DNA of 64,000 nucleotides, from contig OU862912.1 in assembly GCA_917880885.1 (NCBI GenBank), forward strand, positions 53,587,994 to 53,651,993. Reading direction: 5' to 3'. Numbering within the stretch: the first letter of the stretch is position 1; every line of letters begins with the position of its first letter. Positions 1 through 12,300 of the stretch are shown here, one piece after another. Below the pieces are notes generated by a model that was not told the DNA's origin, searched no databases, and saw only the letters and a list, made by a program, of their open reading frames with translations. This stretch comes from Limnephilus marmoratus. Taxonomy: Eukaryota > Arthropoda > Insecta > Trichoptera > Limnephilidae. Position numbers and translations under genes: made by a program.

Positions 1-126
1 CGTATTAACGAGTAAGCGGTTCAACGCATAAATAATGTTATCTACGAGTATAATTATATTAAACAAATATTTGCACTAGCGTCAAAATCCAGAAAAGTAA
101 ATGGGGAATACTTTTGGATGCACAAA

Positions 127-395
127 ACGCCGCCGCCCGGTGGCGTATTTACAAAACCTATACCGATTCAGTCGCGGTAACGACAATTTACATTTTAAAT
201 ATACCTCTATATTGGTTATTTTTATCACATTGCAAAAACAAAAATTGTTCTAAAATCTAGATAAAATAATCTTTCTGATGTATATATTAGAAATTAATAA
301 TTTTATTTCTAAATATTTAAAATTTGATATTTAAAATTTAAATATCTGACGCGGTAGGGATTGTAAATACGCCGCCCGGTGACACCAAATCGAGT
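127..395. repeat. Small TIR element (MITE-like)
   Basis: The left end has GGCGTATTTACAAAACCTA and the right end carries its near reverse complement around 361-385 (TAGGGATTGTAAATACGCC). The AT-rich interior has no coding potential. The family is not recognised, and boundaries are approximate. Confidence 0.5.
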
Positions 396-812
396 GGATT
401 TTATTCAAAAAGAGAGGCGACCCTCGCACATAATAGGACACCGCACCGGGTAGGTACTGGTTCGGTTATTCCCGAATAAAATAATATATCTAACAAAATA
501 ATAATAACGACCAAACAATTTGGATACAAGACAATAATGGTACGTCTGCCCGGGCGGCCATTTGATCGAAATATTCGGCCGCGGAATTATTGTAATTAGG
601 GTCCGACGGGCCCGGCCAATGGCCAATGGCGCCACGGAAAATATATTTGAATATTCGAAAAACGAATTTGAATATCCGAAAATCTAAATTTGAATATCTC
701 AAAGAAAACGGCGGTTGTACGTCTCGAGTTCGGTGGAATTTTTAAATTGTTGCAAGGGACTTTAAAATGTGTAAAAGAACAAGCTGTCAAGTGGAACGTT
801 TGCGAGTACTAA
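396..812. other. Intronic stretch without recognisable feature
   Basis: This is OLA1 intron 7. It has AT-rich low-complexity DNA with repeated 'TTTGAATATCCGAAAA'-like phrases near 645-700. Short ORFs on the minus strand have no family resemblance. No exon signal for the missing OLA1 end was found. Confidence 0.5.
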
Positions 813-964
813 GGGAACGTAACCATACTACGTGACCTGTTCAGGGGGGGGGGTCTTCAAAATACCACGCTTGGTACAAATGAGCGGCGGGTTTAGGTTT
901 TTGGTCACCAGGGGGGGGGGGGTAAATAATTGCAAAAAGTTGGTCACATAGTATGGATACGTTC
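813..964. mobile_element. Tourist-like MITE, copy 1
   Basis: The TIR family starts GGGAACGTAMCCATACTACG. The interior has two G-homopolymers and a conserved core around 'AAATGAGCGGCGG'. Four other copies lie at 25457, 37565, 41131 and 53406. The left flank is TAA; the right end is degraded. Confidence 0.8.
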
Positions 965-1097
965 TATAACCTTAATTTTGGATTTGAGATCAAAATATCC
1001 AACCAAACTGAAAAATTATTATCGTAATCAAAAGGTATATTAAATATCTAGTATGGATTTGAGCTACTTTATTAATTTTTATTTTAAATTATAAGAT

Positions 1098-1640
1098 AGT
1101 GGCTGGTTCCCGGCATGCGTTGCAATGCCATATTCAAAGAAGTAAATTGTTTCTCCCTGCATGTCCTTTCCCGTGCGTCCCCGTTACTCTACCCTCCCAC
1201 GTTCCCCGCCCACCCTCTCCACGGTCCGGCAAACCCCCTCCCGCGTTTCATATATTCAGACCCAGTACATTCAGTTTTCAAACAGCTCGCGTGCCACCTA
1301 TTACAATTTTTTTAATCAAATTTTCATTTTCCGCACATTACAAATATTCATTTTTGTGTATTATAAGAACAATCAATGAAATTTGGTACCTAACATAGGT
1401 ACCTATTTAAAATATCTATAATTTTAAAAATCTATAGACAATTCTTTTAATAAAAAAAAAACAGCTACCTGCTAAATTCAATTTCATCAAACGCGCGAAC
1501 TGTCAAACGTGCGAACTGTCAAACGTGCGAAGTTTAGATAGTCGTTAAGTTTTCTGAAATTATTCAATTTTCTGGGCAATTTTCTTAATTTCCTTTCCGA
1601 AAGAACCTTCCACAAAGAATCTTAAAAAAAGATTAATGAA
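1098..1640 (-). mobile_element. Helitron-like non-autonomous element, copy 1
   Basis: Read on the minus strand, this matches the copy at 61433-61910 (phrases such as AAAATTGCCCAGAAAATTG and 'ACGACTATC'), then a G-rich block and the end GGCATTGCAACGCATGCC followed by CCAGCCACT. Sister copies end in CCAGCTAGT at this place, so the CTRR end is mutated here. There is no coding capacity. Confidence 0.6.
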
Positions 1641-1907
1641 ATAGGTAAAGTCGTTCTGAAGTTATGGCGTGACCAAGGGAAACAGGGATTCGTTTGATTT
1701 TAGAGACATATTGGGCAATTATTTGTGAGGAAATGAAAATCATAAAAAAAAATAATTTTACTATATTTAGTTTAAAAATAACGAACTGTCCAATATCAAC
1801 TGATTTTTTTATGTTTTAAGTTGAAAAACAAAAAAAAAACATAATAGTGTCACCGGAGACCGAAATTTCATTTACATTTTATTAAATAATGTCAGGAATC
1901 ACTGATT
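1641..1907. other. Intronic AT-rich stretch
   Basis: This is part of OLA1 intron 7. Nothing recognisable apart from short poly-A and poly-T runs. Confidence 0.5.
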
Positions 1908-2240
1908 AATGTGGTTCGCTACCTATGATGACTTAGCAGGGGCGCCCGGGTTCATGGGAGTGACTTTTGTCTGGGTCTTGGCGGCGGATGCGTCTGCCCG
2001 TCTGCTCGTTGGCAGGCCGAATCGGGAAACCTTTTGACCTCTCCAGCCGAACTCTTTCGAACCATCGCCTTCAACCGCAGTGGAAGGGATGGGTTCAAAC
2101 ATCTGTCACTCCCGAACACACTTACCCTCGGATTCCTACCCACCCCTCATACCTTTTTCCTTCGGCATCCCCATAGATGTCGTAGACCCTGAGGGATTTT
2201 TCCACAGGGCCTCCTTTGTGAAGTAACTTAAAAAATAAAA
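1908..2240 (+). mobile_element. SINE-like repeat with LINE-type 3' end, copy 1
   Basis: It contains the family phrases TGGTTCGCTAC, GACTTAGCAGGGG, TTGGCGGCGGATGCG and CCTTTTGACCTCTCC. It ends with the CCCTGAGGG...CAGGGCCTCC hairpin and an A-rich tail. The first ~60 bases of the full-length form are missing. Confidence 0.75.
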
Positions 2241-2579
2241 AAAATAAAAATTCAGATATTTGTTGCTTAATTCAGTGAATGTAGATATTTCGTCATTTTA
2301 TTTGGAGTTTATTGAAAAAATAAATTCACACAGTGTTCAGTAGTTCTTGATTTCACCATGCGTGATCGATCCATTTAGTTTAAATGTTAATAAAAACTAG
2401 CAAACTGTCATCGTCATCACTGACGAACCTCTGGAGTCTCGAAATGATATTTGCTACCTTTGCCGCCAGAAATTTCTAGGTCAACACAACTATTTTCAGT
2501 TCTAAACGTCATTTATATCGGGAGATATGGAGCTTTAAAAAATCATCAATTTAAGTGTAAAAAAAACGAGTACGCTTTA
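2241..2579. other. Intronic stretch, nothing recognised
   Basis: AT-rich sequence between two repeats in OLA1 intron 7. No coding or repeat signal was seen. Confidence 0.4.
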
Positions 2580-2892
2580 GACCACACAACTGAAGTAAAA
2601 CTTCTGCTCCATCTATATTATGATAGGAATAGAGCAAGAAAATGTGCGCGCGCACTGCTCTCTCTTGCTTCTACAGTATGCACAGCCTGCACTGTGTAAC
2701 TTAACTGGCTATGAGAGAAAGAGAGAAAGAAAATGTGTGCTGGCACCTCTCTCTCGCCCCTACAGTAATATACGAAGCGTACTCCCTCTCAACTACCGTT
2801 CGCCTCGCTTTTCGTAACGCTCTCGTCACACATTCGCCAGCTTACTCTCCAAGTCAAGCGTGCGTAAAGAAGTTTTACTTCAAAAATCAAGG
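2580..2892 (+). mobile_element. Element with GAAGTAAAACTTC ends, copy 1
   Basis: Both ends carry the self-complementary GAAGTAAAACTTC / GAAGTTTTACTTC. The interior has two diverged blocks of the type 'GAGCAAGARAATGTG..GCTCTCTC'. A near-identical copy lies inverted at 60184-60505, and a shorter one at 4505-4745. It is non-coding and the family is not recognised. Confidence 0.7.
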
Positions 2893-2944
2893 TTTTTTAC
2901 GATAATACATTTAGGCATTTTCAAACAGAGATATACTATAACTA

Positions 2945-4118
2945 GGGTCAGTGGGCCGGTTGTGGCCACCTTAAGGATTTTTTCGTTTTTGAATGAGCAC
3001 CAAACTTGCATATAAATGTAAATTATAATTTTTCCAACATTAATGTAAAATAAAAATACCTGTCTTTAATATATGTAAATATATCCAGTAACAGTTTTTT
3101 AATTATTTTTAAATTATTTTTTTTCATTGAACTGGACCTATGCATTAGTTGTGGCCACAATTTAATCAGTTCTGGCCACACCCGTGTGCCGGTTTTGGCC
3201 ACATGAATCTATGTAGGGAACTTACATTTTTATCTAAATTAAACACAGTAATGATTATAAATCGATGTTTATTATTCAAGTTATACAATAAACTTATAAA
3301 AAAATAAGATTTAGCGCAAATTTACACGCACGTCCACATATTTTTTTTTTTTTTTAAATATTTTTTTGTTTTTTTTTTTTTTGCACGTCCACATATTTTG
3401 TTACGCAAAGTACTACGGGGACTTTGTAGTTTTTACTAGCAGTAGATACCTTCATACCTTCTTTTATAGCATCGAGTGCCAAAATCACTTTCGATGGTGA
3501 ATAACAAAAAAATTTGCGTTTTGAGTGCTCAATAGCATCTTTCTTCTTATTTGCCGGAGTCATTTTCACAGTTCTGAAGAAGAAACAAGATAATTTATTA
3601 AGTTATAATAACAAAATTAGCGGATATGTACATTTTTTTAGATAATGGCCAAAACTAGTACTGTATGGGAGCCACTTGTGGCCACCAACGTGGCCACAAC
3701 CCATACATTTGTATAAATTCTTGTGTCAGTAATGGCCACATCGAAAAATCATATTTAAACAACCAATTTGCTAAAAATAACCTCAAAAACATATTACTTT
3801 ACCCTTTTATAATGGGTACAACTTGTTTCAAATAAAACATCAAAAGGATTACAAATATATATTAAGATTACTTACAGTGGGTTCCTTAAGGTTTTGGATA
3901 ACAATCTCAATAAAAAATTCCGCAACACTTATTCGCATCGACCAAACACAAACTGTTAACAATAAGATTTATTGTGTCACTTGTCAACGAAGACCATTGA
4001 CAAATATGCATTTTGCCATAGAGTAAAAAAAGATTCGATTTTATTTAGCTTATATTTCGACTTGTAAAGTTGAAAATGGCCAGAACCGGCCCAATGGCCA
4101 CAACCGGCCCACTGACCC
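2945..4118. mobile_element. Pogo-like (Tc1/mariner superfamily) element, 1174 bp
   Basis: Perfect TIR GGGTCAGTGGGCCGGTTGTG at both ends, flanked by TA on both sides (2943-2944 and 4119-4120). The motif 'TGGCCACA' recurs internally as sub-terminal repeats. It carries the N-terminus of a psq/pogo-type transposase on the minus strand and nothing of the DDE domain, so it is non-autonomous. Confidence 0.85.
3354..3563 (-). pseudogene. N-terminal fragment of pogo-type transposase
   Basis: The fragment has the form MTPANKKK..YSPSKVILALDAIKEGMKVS..ASKNYKVP, resembling the helix-turn-helix psq domain of pogo/CENP-B-like transposases. After about 60 residues it degenerates into Lys-rich sequence next to a poly-T run. 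No catalytic DDE segment is present. Confidence 0.65.
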
Positions 4119-4120
4119 TA

Positions 4121-4504
4121 CTTCAATGTTTTCATAATATAATATATTGATGGTTTCAAATGTATTTTAAAACACGATTGAAGCTTCCTCTCCAGTGACT
4201 GGAGTCAACAACGTGTGAACAACGCTAACAACTGCGCCAGATCCCAATTGGACAGGACCGACATTTATTGCTGTAATGTCGTCCAATTTGAAATGCTTAT
4301 ATGTTCGCGTGCTTACGCGTGATCAACACCAAAAGTTGATAGAATGCATTGGCATGGATAACGAGTCTACCTGCCGAGTTTCGGCTGGATCGAATGTCGG
4401 GAAGTGGGTTAATTCCCACTTCCAAGAGTCCACTTCATTCACGCATTCATTCAAGAAAATAAAATCGAAATTCAAATAGATGTATGTATAATAAAAAAAA
4501 CGAG
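4121..4504. other. Intronic stretch without recognised feature
   Basis: Mixed-composition DNA. The 67-aa plus-strand ORF inside has no recognisable family. Confidence 0.4.
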
Positions 4505-4745
4505 TCCGCTTTAGACTACACGATTGAAATAAAACTTCACTAACTTATATCTCCCTCTCAACTTCCGTTCGCCTCGCCCGATCACACTTTTCATAACGAT
4601 CTCGTCAGCTTACTCCCCAAGCCAAGCGTGCGTAAAGGCCCGACCGTTCGCCTCGCCCGATCACATTTTCGTAACGCTCTCGTCACGCATTCACCAGCTT
4701 ACTCCCCAAGTCAAGCGTGCGTAAAGAAGTTTTACTTCAAAAATA
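4505..4745 (+). mobile_element. Element with GAAGTTTTACTTC end, copy 2 (rearranged)
   Basis: Same start ('CGAGTCCGCTTTAGAC') and same end ('GTGCGTAAAGAAGTTTTAC') as the copy at 2580. The middle is deleted and the 'CCGTTCGCCTCGC..CCAAGYCAAGCGTGCG' segment is duplicated in tandem. Confidence 0.7.
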
Positions 4746-5380
4746 TTTAAAAAGTGTTTCTCGGTGAACTCGGGTGAAAAATTATGATTTATTATTTCAA
4801 TTTTATATTTGAATAAAATAAATCAATTGATAACTTATAGAAATGAATTATCAGAAAGCATGACTAATGTTTTCCCCGCGCGCCCGTGGATACCGCCGAT
4901 AATTGAGGCGTACACGGGGCAGTAAACAGGTCCACATAAACACAAACAGCCGCATCCATCCAACCTCCATTTCATCTTATCATTCGGCATCATTGTCATT
5001 ATCGGCGGTCACTCGACATCATCATCATCATCACCAGTCATTACATCAATACCTTCATTCAATCGAAATATCCTGCTCGCCCCATTACTGAGGACATCTC
5101 CCTCCCTCGCCCGCCGCCCATATTAGGGGAGGTGAGAAGGGGCGATGAAAAAATCGAGAGTTGATTGTGGGATTATTATTGCTGTGAACATCGTTATTTT
5201 TTTAATATTATAATGATGTTGTGAGATGATCCGAGAATCGATAAAAAGTTAATGCACTTCGGACATTTTATTGTTTTCTACAAGATGTTTTTTTTGTGGC
5301 TGGTTTGTTTCTATGCGGATTTTTAGAGGTAGTTTAGTATCATTGAGAGTACAGCGGTGAAAACAATAAATAATTGACTT
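4746..5380. other. Intronic stretch, nothing firm
   Basis: It contains a short CATCAT microsatellite near 5018-5032 that produces a spurious His run. No gene or known repeat was recognised. Confidence 0.4.
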
Positions 5381-5384
5381 TTGA

Positions 5385-5855
5385 AGTGAAAATTTTAAAC
5401 TCGATGAAACGAAAAAAACGACACTAAAAAGAGACACATACATATATGGGATTTAGTCTGCGAGAGAATGTGATAGTATAATAGATCTCCTCTTTGTGCG
5501 GTGCGTCGTTGTCTTTCCACTCTTGTCTACTTTAGTTTTCTGAAAGTTTCACTTCTACCGCGTGTAAATTGCACAATCTGATTTTTTACCATAAATAAAT
5601 CGAGGTTTAAAATGGTTGATAGTTGCATTTTGAAGTGGAAACATCTTTAGCACCGTTGTGATTTGAAACTCGATGAAACGAAAAAATCGAAGTCAAAAGA
5701 GACAAACAAATACATCTGTGGGATTTAGCCTTTGAGAGAATGAGATAGACTAATCGGTCTCCTCTTTGTGCGGTGCTTCGTAGCCTCCCCACACTTGTCT
5801 ATTTTAGTTTTCCGAAGGTTTCACTTATGCCGCGTGTGAATTGCACACTTGGAAT
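5385..5855 (+). repeat. Dispersed ~190-bp repeat, two tandem copies
   Basis: Copies at about 5400-5580 and 5670-5855 share CGATGAAACGAAAAAA, 'GGGATTTAG', CTCTTTGTGCGGTGC, 'TTTCACTTCTACCGCGTGT' and 'GAATTGCACA'. Further copies lie at 17405-17600 and, truncated, 19700-19770. The family is unknown and non-coding. Confidence 0.7.
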
Positions 5856-6230
5856 TTTTTTTACTTCCAATTAATCCAATTATTTGATCTCCATCGCTCT
5901 AATGCCGAACGACCGGAAACTACCGAATTTGATCGCCGCGGCCCTGCTACTCGCGTGATAATAGTGGAACACGACGAAAAATTACTATCCCATGAATTTT
6001 TTCGGGTCTGCGCTGGTACGAAATAAAAGGCAAAGCTGTAAGATATAATCGAAAAATAACAATAACAGGAACCAGTTATTTTCGCGATCTCTCTGCCGAT
6101 TTTACGCTACACTGTCATCAGGGTTGTCATCAGAAATCCGCTATGGACTGCACGCCTCGTTTCCTTGGGCAACTTCACATTACGGGCGACTAATGCATCA
6201 GTTCAATTGATTGTGTTGAGAGGAACTCAC

Positions 6231-6371
6231 CTGGTGATGTTGTTGTCCTTGAGATATTTGCTTCTCTCTTCAGGCTCCATGTCGGCGATCTTGTTCTCGA
6301 AGATTCCAGAGAAAGGAATGAGCAGAGATCCGGGGTCATTTTTGTCCACCCACTCCTTGAGCTTGGGCAGC
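6231..6371 (-). CDS. OLA1: OLA1 coding exon 7 (last one in the window)
   Basis: This exon encodes the [20 protein letters not shown] segment to KYLKDNNIT. The acceptor is ACTCCTCAG and the donor CACCAG|GTGAGT. The remaining ~107 residues (the TGS domain) were looked for in 1-6230 on the minus strand and not found, so the next exon must lie outside the window. Confidence 0.93.
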
Positions 6372-9300
6372 CTGAGGAGTAAAAAAGTAAATTACAATTG
6401 TGTCACTAACCTTCCAAAAAACATTATCAACATTATAAAATACATAACACATTTGATCCCCAGACAGTTGATCCCTCAGACACTTGATCCCTCCGACATA
6501 TAGTCCCTCGGACACTTGAACCCTCCGATATGTGGTCACTCAGGCACTTGATCCATCCAACACATGGTCCCTCCGACACATGGTCCCTCGGACACTTGAA
6601 CCCCCATATGATAATTTATGTTGTAGGTACTTGCTCCCTGGTAATGCACGATTTTGATTTGGTTATGCACATTTAGATTTAGATGTTTGTGAAAAAAATA
6701 TATGTAAACAAAACACATTTGATCCCCAGACAGTTAGTTGATCCCTCGAACCCTTGATCCCCCCGACACATGGTCCCTCGAACACTTGATCCCTCCGATA
6801 TATGGTCACTCAGACACTTGATCCCTCCGACACATGGTCCCTCCGACACATGGTCCCCCGTACACTTGATCCCCCATATGATAATTCATGTTGTAGGTAC
6901 TTGCTCCCTGGTAACGTACATAATAATATATGGAGAGAATCTCTCTCTCTGGTTTCAATCCTGAGATTGGTTTGCAGCAATGTCATCTATTTGTTTCTTC
7001 CACTCTTCCCTGTCTTGTGCGGCTCTTTTGAAGTCTGCATATGATGAGCAGCGCACGTCCACCAGTAGGTCCTCCAGGTACTCTCGGCGTGGGCGTCCCC
7101 TAGCGTTTGTCCCCTCGGTCATACCCTCCATTATGGCATGCAAGAGGCCTTCTTGTCTTATTACATGGCCGATCCATCTTGCGCGCCTTTCGGACAAGGT
7201 CCTGAGCAGGTGCCTTCCTCCTTCGATTCTTTGGAGAATCTCTTCATTTGTTATGTGGTCTCTCCAGGAAATTCCTAGTAGTCTTCTATAGGACCACATC
7301 TCAAAAGCCTCTAGTCTCCGTTTATCTCTTTCGGATAGGCACCATGTTTCACAGCCGTACATCAAGATACTCCATACATAGGTCTTGATGAGGAGTATTC
7401 TCAGTTTCAGGTCTATATTATTTGATTCTATTATTTTCGACCTTTTATTGAATGCAAGCCTAGCCTGGTGTATACGGCTGTTGACCTCGCTCTTAGACCG
7501 ACCGTCCCATGTTATTTTACTCCCGAGGTAGACAAACTCCTTGGTGTTCTTTAGTCGAACTCCTGACATCTCTACTCTCATCTGATGTTGCGTTCGGCCT
7601 ACAGTCAGCAGCTTTGTTTTGTCTTTATTTATCTTCATGTTGTAATTGTTTTGAAGAATGCTTTGCATGATTGTTAAGGTCTCTTGGAGTTCTTCTTCGC
7701 TTTCAGCAACCATAGCAATATCGTCAATCGCACTTTGAATATAAGCGTTAAAAAGAACAGGTGACAGAGAGCATCCCTGTCTCACCCCTTGTCTTATACT
7801 GGCTTCTTTTGTATCATTGTCACATCTAATTATAGCGGCCTCATTCTTGTATAGCGCCTGGATTATTCGTCTATCTCTATATTTGATGTCAATTCTCTTC
7901 AGAATCTCGAAGAGTCTTTTCCATTCTACTTTGTCGAATGCCTTCTCCAGGTCTATGAATGCGATGAATGTGTTTTGGTTTCTTTTTATTCTTTTTTCTA
8001 GTAGTATTCGTAGCGACAATATTGCTTCTCTGGTTCCTACACCTCTTCTAAAGCCAAACTGGTCTCCGGAAAGGATGTTCTCTACTTTTGGTTCGATTCT
8101 TTTTAGGATGATATTAGTCAATATTTTTGAGGCATGGGATATTAGGCTAAGAGTTCTGTGTTGTTCACATTTCGTGGTGCCCGCCTTCTTTGGTAATGCG
8201 ACAATTAGGCATTTCTCGAAATCCTCTGGTATCTTTCCAGTCTTATACATTGTCTGTATCATTTTAAACAGGGCATCTATAGTTCCTTTTCCTGCTGGCT
8301 TAATTAGTTCAGCCGGAACGTCATCGATTCCGGGTGCTTTCCCGTTTTTGAGATTTTTCAGTGCGAGGTCAAACTCTTCTCTAGTGATTGGATCTCCCAA
8401 ATCATCTGCGTCTACCTCATTTTCTCTTTCTATCAATGTTTCGTTGTCATTATTTCCCTTTCCATTGTACAGCATTTCGAGATATCTTTTCCATCTCTCT
8501 CCTATTTGGTCCTTTTCGAAAAGTATTTTACCGTCTTCTCCTTCTATCGCATTACCCTTTCCAACTCTCATCCCAAAGAAGTCTTTCACCGCAGCGTGGG
8601 CTCTTTCTACATTTCCTCTCTTGAGGTCGTCGTTTATCTCATCGCATTTATTCTGGTAGAAAGTTTCTTTGGCTATTTTGGAGAGAATACACGTCCGCAA
8701 AGTTGACATACTTATATCTGCAGGCATATTGCTTTTTGTTAACAATAATGTCGTGTCCCAAAGGGATAATATATGCAGAGAGGATACACCGCCGGAATGA
8801 GAAAATATGACATGTTTATATGTCATATTATATGTATAACAAACTTTAAACATTACCTCTTTAGAAAAACGTAGAAAGGACTCTGATCTAATATGCATTT
8901 TCAAAATTATCAACAGTATTACTGACACACCTGCTTTGTTACAACTCATCCAGTTCAACATTCCTTCCCGTAGACTCCGAAATAATGAATTGCTGTTCCT
9001 CAATCAACATTCTACTAATTATGGATATCATTCTCCTTTATCCAGAATGTCGAGACTTGTCAACACAAATCAAAGCATTGAATTTTTTGGTGTAAGCCTA
9101 AATGACTTTCGGCAGTCGTTACGCAATGTGGTTTTTTAAAGTCTTTTTAAATCCATCTTCAAGCTACTTGTAGTTAGTTATCTTCTCTATGTACTTTTAT
9201 ATTATATGTATTTTGTCAATGCTCTTCATCTATATGTAATCTCCTTTCATTGTGATCTCTCTTTTTTTTCTTTTCTGTTCGTGTTATTGTTATATTATTA

Positions 9301-12300
9301 ATTGGACTATTTGTCCGTAAATAAATAAATAAAATAAAATATGTGAGGAAATATGCTATACCAAAAATAATCCTTCGTGGGAAAAAATGACCGAGGTATG
9401 AACTGTCCAGGGGTCAAATGTAGGGGGATCAACTGTAGAGGGATCAATCGTGTTGGAATCTTGACGGACAAATTTTGCGAATTTACTCATTAGAACCCCG
9501 AGTAAAACCAAACAACAAATGCTTCATATTTCTTGATTTAAAAATGTATTATTAAAACCATATTGTACCATTTATTCTTTTTCCTAATGTAATCCTTCTC
9601 CGAGAGATTCACCAGATACATGGCCGGCTTCGATGTCAGGAACAGATTTTTATTCATAGCTTCAATCTGCAAATCATAATTAGTTGATTACGACAAAATA
9701 TCGACAAATAATATAATATTTACGTGGAAATAAGAAGACTGGTCTTACTTACCTCAGATGCGCTCCAGTCACCAAACCGAATGTGTTTCTTCTCTTCGAC
9801 CAACAGGGCCTTGATTTTGTGAAGAGCATCCTAAGAAATAAATAAAATAACGAATAAATTTTTGCACACATAAATCAATGAATCAATATCTTCTTATATA
9901 CATATAAAAATCAATATTTGTTTGTTTGTTTATATTTTACGACTTCAAAAATTCTAATATAGTGTGGATACATTTCTTGCGATCTATAGATCGTCAATCA
10001 GCGAAGTGTAAACTTTTTCCAGTTATTATTAAAACTAGTAGACGAACAACAAGCGGACTACAACTTATTTAGACACTAAGCACGGAATTGGAGCTTAAAA
10101 TGTTAACTCCGACGAGATATCAGAAGAGGTTGATTGTCCTAGCGCAACACCAACTACGAGCCGCAGCCAATCTATCGAGGTAGCAGCTACAACCTAACCT
10201 TAATTTACGAAGATGATCACATCGAAAAACTACAATCATCATCATCTTCTTCCCCTTATCCTATTGGGGTCGGGGACCCATTGCATCGACAAGGCTTCTC
10301 CATACGTCCCTGTCTTGTGCTGATTGTTCGGCCTATGTCCATGGTCGCCCCATCCTCTCATCGCACAGTTTCTGGAGTTGCCTCACCCAATTGTGTCTGG
10401 GGCGGTCCACTGGACGTCTACCCTCTGGAATCGCACTCAGTATCTTCCTCGGAATTCGTCATCAGACATTCTTAGTACATGCCAAATCACCGGCGAAAAA
10501 TAGGAAGATATCACACTATTTCGAAAAAACTGATTCTCTTTCTATGAAAGTGTCCCGTATGTAGGCAAAAGATGGATTACCACATAAAGTTTTCGTAAGT
10601 TCAGAAGATAGGTCTTTGTTACTAATTTCGCAATATCGCAAATTTTGCGGTATTACATGTCCGATACCGCAATATCGCGGTATTGAATATATACTGCGGT
10701 ATTGCATGCTCTAGTTATAGGCTAGATATAATATTTAGCTCTGGCGTTATGAAATTTGTTTAAATGAAATGTGTATTTCATATATTTTAGCGGCAGGGAG
10801 GAAAGGCAGGAGGAGAGGAACGGGGGAGGTGGGGTTCGCGGGAGGGGAAGGGGACTCGGGAGGTGAACGGTAAAGCACGGGAAAGGACATGCAGGTAAAA
10901 TTAATTTATTTCTTTGAATGCCATTGAAACGCATGCCGGGTACACCAGCTAGTATATTATTAAATAAAGCGTACTACAATGTACGTGCCGCTGAAACGAG
11001 TCCCGGTACGATCAAGGAAGTTATGTGGTGTGCTAGCTCTCTATCCCTCGTCCATCAAGAAGGTTTCCGTTTTTACCTGAAGGGCGTGCTTTTGAAAATA
11101 TAAGGGCTGAAAGTTTCACCCTCCAGAAATTTTTAGAACAGGTAACATTCTAGACTAGAGTATTCAAGAGCAATCCTTTGTATTGCAGAACATTCCGGAA
11201 CATTCTGAAATGTTAGGGAATGGTCTGGAACGATCGGGAACATCCCAAATCATTGTGAAACATTCCAGAACACTCTCGAATGTTGTGGAATGTTCTGGAA
11301 CATTGTGGACCATTCGAAGACTTTTTTGTATCGGTGGGGCTACCCTTTGGTAGGAGTATATAAAGCAAGATCCGTCGTGGGTTCGAAAGTCAGTTCATCC
11401 TAATTTCAACTACCAGAAACAATTCCCTGGAGGCCTAGAAATACCACATTGATAACGAAGCAATATTAATAGGATGAACTTGATATGATATCGACGTTTG
11501 TTTATCGATAGTATCGATAGATTCGATACCTAAGCATGAACGGCGATCGATAATTGAAATTGATTGATTCGTGATTCACGGAAAAAATTCATCAAGGAAA
11601 AAATGCCCAACGATGACTGCCGAATTCCATCTATGTCGTAGGCGCCATAATTATACGTAGGTACTTTTTGTTATTACAAAGGTGATTTTTTTAGGCATCT
11701 GTGATTTGTGATCTGTGATCGGCAATTTAATATAAGCTTATTTGGGGAGCGAATGTGTTGACTTTTCACATGGATTCGTGGGTTCCATGCCAACTCAGAA
11801 TAAAACCAACTCAGAAACACCTCAGAAAGGTCATAAAAAGGTATGAAAAATTTATTTTAAAATAGCCGGTAATCCTAACCTAACTTAACCTATTTAACCA
11901 ATTTTTAAATATTTTTTTATCATCACTCTTAATGACCTTTCTGAGTTGGTTTCATTCTGAGTTGACCGGTCACCGGATTCGTGATAGGGACGTGTTCTAT
12001 ATTGGAACCGATTTTCATAATTATTTGACATCTGTCGTTTGTTTAAGTAACTATTTTATGTCAAAATGGTGCGTATTTATTTCGTTTTAAATTTAAAATA
12101 TTGATAAAAAAGAAACAATAATATTATGTGCTTATTACTGATTGTGAACGTGTATTAATTAAGCAAGGATCAAGCAAGGATCATACTGAACAGACGCAAC
12201 GCGACGCAACGTTCCTGTCCCGTTCACACTGGCCGGCGTACGTACGCGTCGCTGTGACCACGTGACAAGGGGTCTCTGGTTGTGCGCAGGTGCGTTTGAT

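Noticed and set aside
1..6230. Search for the missing 3' exons of OLA1 (TGS domain)
   Set aside because: No minus-strand segment resembling the ~107 remaining residues was found; they must lie beyond the left edge.
7817..8659. 280-codon plus-strand ORF
   Set aside because: Antisense to the LINE RT frame, which has clear RT motifs.
11875..11900. CCTAACCTAACTTAACC, similar to the insect telomere repeat
   Set aside because: Only two to three degenerate units inside a MITE; not a telomere or interstitial telomeric array.
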